From: an uncultured Dermabacteraceae bacterium
GTDB taxonomy: Bacteria; Actinomycetota; Actinomycetes; Actinomycetales; Dermabacteraceae
Direction of reading: 5' to 3'
Assembly (NCBI GenBank): GCA_943913905.1
Contig: CALTZZ010000089.1
Location: forward strand, 1-9,234
Length of the DNA: 9,234 nt
The position numbers and the translations under genes are program-made. The notes beneath the pieces are model-generated. The model was not told where the DNA came from. It ran no database searches and saw only the letters and a list, made by a program, of their open reading frames with translations. Each line of letters opens with the position of its first letter. Position 1 is the stretch's first letter. Shown one piece after another: positions 7,032 through 9,234 of this stretch.

Positions 7032-7040
7032 ATCGAGAGC

Positions 7041-9234
7041 GTGAGCGATAAGCCGGCAGCAGGCCGCCGCAAGATGCAGGGTGGGCGCCGCATCGCCGAC
7101 CCGAAGCAGCGCTCGGGCGCGGCAGGAAAGGACGCTGCGTCGTCCAAGAGCGCCCGCACATCTCGCACCCCTGGACGTTCGGCCGGAGCAGCTGGAACCG
7201 CGGCCAGTGCCCGGAAAGCGCAAAGCGCTCGCGCGTCTCAGAAGAAGAACCTCATTAATTACCCGCGAGCGGGTAAGACCGGCGTGTGGCGCTGGTTCCC
7301 GTCCCTGCGCCTGCTCGTGCTGGCGTGCGCGGCGTTCGTGTTGGCAGGTATTGGCTTCGGCGTGTGGCTCTACAACGACACGGAAATCCCCGAAGCGAAC
7401 GATGTGGCGCTCGCGCAGACCTCTCGCGTGTATTTTTCCGACGGCAAGACCCTCATGGGTGAATTCAGCGATATCAACCGCACGATTCTGCCTGAGGATC
7501 AGATCCCGCAGAACGTGAAAGACGCCGTCGTTGCCTCCGAGGACTCCACCTTCTACGAAAACCGTGGCGTGTCGCCGAAGGGCATCCTCCGCGCGCTCGT
7601 GAACAACCTGCAGGGTGGTGCGCGCCAGGGCGGCTCTACGATCACCCAGCAGTACGTCGAGAACTACTACACGGGAACCGTGACCGACTACGAGGGCAAG
7701 GCCCGCGAAGTCATCATGGCGCTCAAGGCAGACCAGACCTTGAGCAAGGACGAGATCCTTGCCCGCTACCTCAACACCATTTACTTCGGACGCTCTGCCT
7801 ACGGTATTCAGGCGGCGTCGCAGGCGTACTTTGGCAAGGACGCGAAGGATCTGACTCGCGAAGAGGCCGCGCTGCTCGTGGCGATCATTCCGGCGCCCAG
7901 CCAGTACGATCCGATGACCAACCCCAAGCAGTCGCAGCAACTGTGGGCGCGCGTCATTTCGCGCGAGGTCAACGATACGAAGACCATCACGGCTCAAGAA
8001 GCCGATGCGATGAAGTTCCCGAAGGTCATCGAGCACAAGCCAAAGAACAAGTTCGGCGGCACGAACGGTTACCTTCTGGACACGGTGAAGGACGACCTCA
8101 AGAAACGGGGTATGTCTGCCGACGAGATCGATTCTGGCGGTTACAAGATCACCTCCACGATCGACCCGAAGGTGCAGCAGAACACTGTTGACGCGATCAA
8201 CGGTTTGCCGGAGGACCGGCCCGCCGATAACCGGGTGGGCACCGTGACGATGGATCCGAAGACCGGTGCGATCGTCGCTATGTACGGTGGCCCCGACTTC
8301 GTGAAGCAGGCTCGTAACGACGCCACCCATTCCCGCATGCAGGCGGGCTCGATCTTCAAGTCATTCACTCTTGTGGCTGCCTTGGACGAGGGGTACAGCT
8401 TGTACAACACGTGGGACGGTAATTCGCCGCGCACGTTCAAGGGCTGGACCGTGAAGAACTTCAACGATCGGTCGTACGGTCAGGTCAACCTGTTGAAGTC
8501 CACGCAGAACTCGGTGAACACGTCATTTGCGGAGCTCAACATCGACATGGGCGCCGATAAGACCCGTGACATGGCGCTGAAGATGGGCCTGCCGGAAAAG
8601 ACCCCGGGCCTCGACGCAGATGTCACGAACGTGCTTGGTACGGCGTCGCCCACCGTGAAGGAGATGGCGGTGTCGTATTCGACCCTCGCCTCCGGTGGTA
8701 TGCGCCGTGATGCCCACATTGTGCAGAAGGTGGAAAACGCCGACGGCTCGATCGAATACGAGCACAAGGACGAGGGCAAGCGCGTGATCGACGAAGAAGT
8801 GGCCACGAATGCCACGGTTGCGCTTCAGCGCCCCACGTCTCGGGCTGGATCCGCGCGTGCTGTCGCGCAGGAAATGGACGGCCGTCCCGTTGCCGGTAAG
8901 ACCGGTACGTCGGAGAACTTCCGTTCCGCGTGGTTCGTGGGATACACGCCTCAGTACGTGACTGCCGTGGGTATGTTCCAGCCTTCACCCGACGGCAAGA
9001 CCGAGCAGGAGCTGACGCCGTTCGGCGGCGAGGACTACATCACCGGTTCCACGTTCCCCACTCAACTGTGGATTTCGATCATGAAGCCTTCGCTTGAAGG
9101 CATGGACAAGCTCGACTTCCCGGGCGAGGCCAATATCAAGCGTGAGAAGAAGCAGTCTGCTCCCACGAAGGAACCGAAACAGGAGAAGACTGAGGAAGAG
9201 GAGACGGAAGCTCCTGCCCCTGCTCCGGCACCCG
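7041..9234 (+). CDS. Class A penicillin-binding protein: transglycosylase-transpeptidase (C-terminus beyond right edge)
   Basis: 731 codons are visible and the frame is open at the edge. This PonA-type bifunctional enzyme polymerises lipid II into glycan strands and cross-links the stem peptides outside the membrane. A basic cytosolic tail (1-88) precedes one transmembrane anchor (about 89-111). The GT51 transglycosylase domain has EDSTFYENRG (167-176, catalytic Glu167), QGGSTITQQ (196-204), the helix with a second conserved Glu223 and LSKDEILARYLN (234-245), and YFGRSAYGIQAA (248-259). The transpeptidase domain has SIFK (437-440, acylated Ser437), SVN (491-493) and KTGT (620-623), so both active sites look complete. 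The tail from about 700 is Lys/Glu-rich and then Pro/Ala-rich, and appears to be a flexible extracellular extension; any domain beyond it is not visible. Gene names such as ponA are used for this family, but which paralogue this is cannot be told. A long open frame on the opposite strand is a shadow. Confidence 0.97.
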   Translation, partial: MSDKPAAGRRKMQGGRRIADPKQRSGAAGKDAASSKSARTSRTPGRSAGAAGTAASARKAQSARASQKKNLINYPRAGKTGVWRWFPSLRLLVLACAAFVLAGIGFGVWLYNDTEIPEANDVALAQTSRVYFSDGKTLMGEFSDINRTILPEDQIPQNVKDAVVASEDSTFYENRGVSPKGILRALVNNLQGGARQGGSTITQQYVENYYTGTVTDYEGKAREVIMALKADQTLSKDEILARYLNTIYFGRSAYGIQAASQAYFGKDAKDLTREEAALLVAIIPAPSQYDPMTNPKQSQQLWARVISREVNDTKTITAQEADAMKFPKVIEHKPKNKFGGTNGYLLDTVKDDLKKRGMSADEIDSGGYKITSTIDPKVQQNTVDAINGLPEDRPADNRVGTVTMDPKTGAIVAMYGGPDFVKQARNDATHSRMQAGSIFKSFTLVAALDEGYSLYNTWDGNSPRTFKGWTVKNFNDRSYGQVNLLKSTQNSVNTSFAELNIDMGADKTRDMALKMGLPEKTPGLDADVTNVLGTASPTVKEMAVSYSTLASGGMRRDAHIVQKVENADGSIEYEHKDEGKRVIDEEVATNATVALQRPTSRAGSARAVAQEMDGRPVAGKTGTSENFRSAWFVGYTPQYVTAVGMFQPSPDGKTEQELTPFGGEDYITGSTFPTQLWISIMKPSLEGMDKLDFPGEANIKREKKQSAPTKEPKQEKTEEEETEAPAPAPAP

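Noticed and set aside
6930..7040. Intrinsic terminator or sigma-70-type promoter between cca and the PBP gene
   Set aside because: No GC-rich hairpin followed by a T-run is present, and GATACT at 6982-6987 has no plausible -35 at the right distance.
7020..8330. Open frame of 436 codons on the minus strand opposite the PBP gene
   Set aside because: It is antisense to a gene with complete GT51 and transpeptidase motifs, shows no recognisable domain, and is a common by-product of GC-rich codon use.

Overview
The window looks like a chromosomal core region of a high-GC Gram-positive bacterium of the class Actinomycetes. Base composition is GC-rich, GTG starts are common, and the gene set (DUF6049-type envelope protein, murJ, murJ-linked pseudokinase, divergent CCA-adding enzyme) matches the block that lies near the replication origin in mycobacteria (Rv3907c to Rv3910) and in many other actinobacteria. 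The genus cannot be named from this sequence alone.

Layout. On the minus strand, reading from about 5359 down to 1, there are three genes: a secreted, membrane-anchored DUF6049-like protein of unknown function (5359-3020); murJ, the lipid II flippase (3023-1302), which overlaps the DUF6049 gene by 4 bases; and, after a 90-base gap, a protein that reads as a degenerate protein kinase (1211 to beyond the left edge). On the plus strand, divergent from this set across a 91-base gap, lies the CCA tRNA nucleotidyltransferase gene (5451-6929). It is followed 111 bases later by a class A penicillin-binding protein (7041 to beyond the right edge). All gaps are shorter than 120 bases. No RNA genes, insertion sequences, CRISPR arrays or signs of recent transfer were seen.

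How the genes fit together. Four of the five products act at or across the cytoplasmic membrane, and at least two handle lipid II directly: MurJ moves it outward and the class A PBP polymerises and cross-links it. The pseudokinase next to murJ corresponds to the domain that in Mycobacterium is fused to the MurJ homologue and, after phosphorylation by PknB, binds the FHA protein FhaA. Here it is encoded separately, so any control of MurJ would have to act between two proteins. The DUF6049 protein is the least understood member and is tied to murJ by translational coupling. The CCA enzyme is a housekeeping tRNA maturation enzyme with no evident link to the wall.

The window is largely conserved core genome rather than an accessory island. 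I did not find a clearly new system. The points most worth following are the split MurJ/pseudokinase arrangement, the uncharacterised DUF6049 protein with a probable leaderless start, and the mutually exclusive pairings upstream of the PBP gene.
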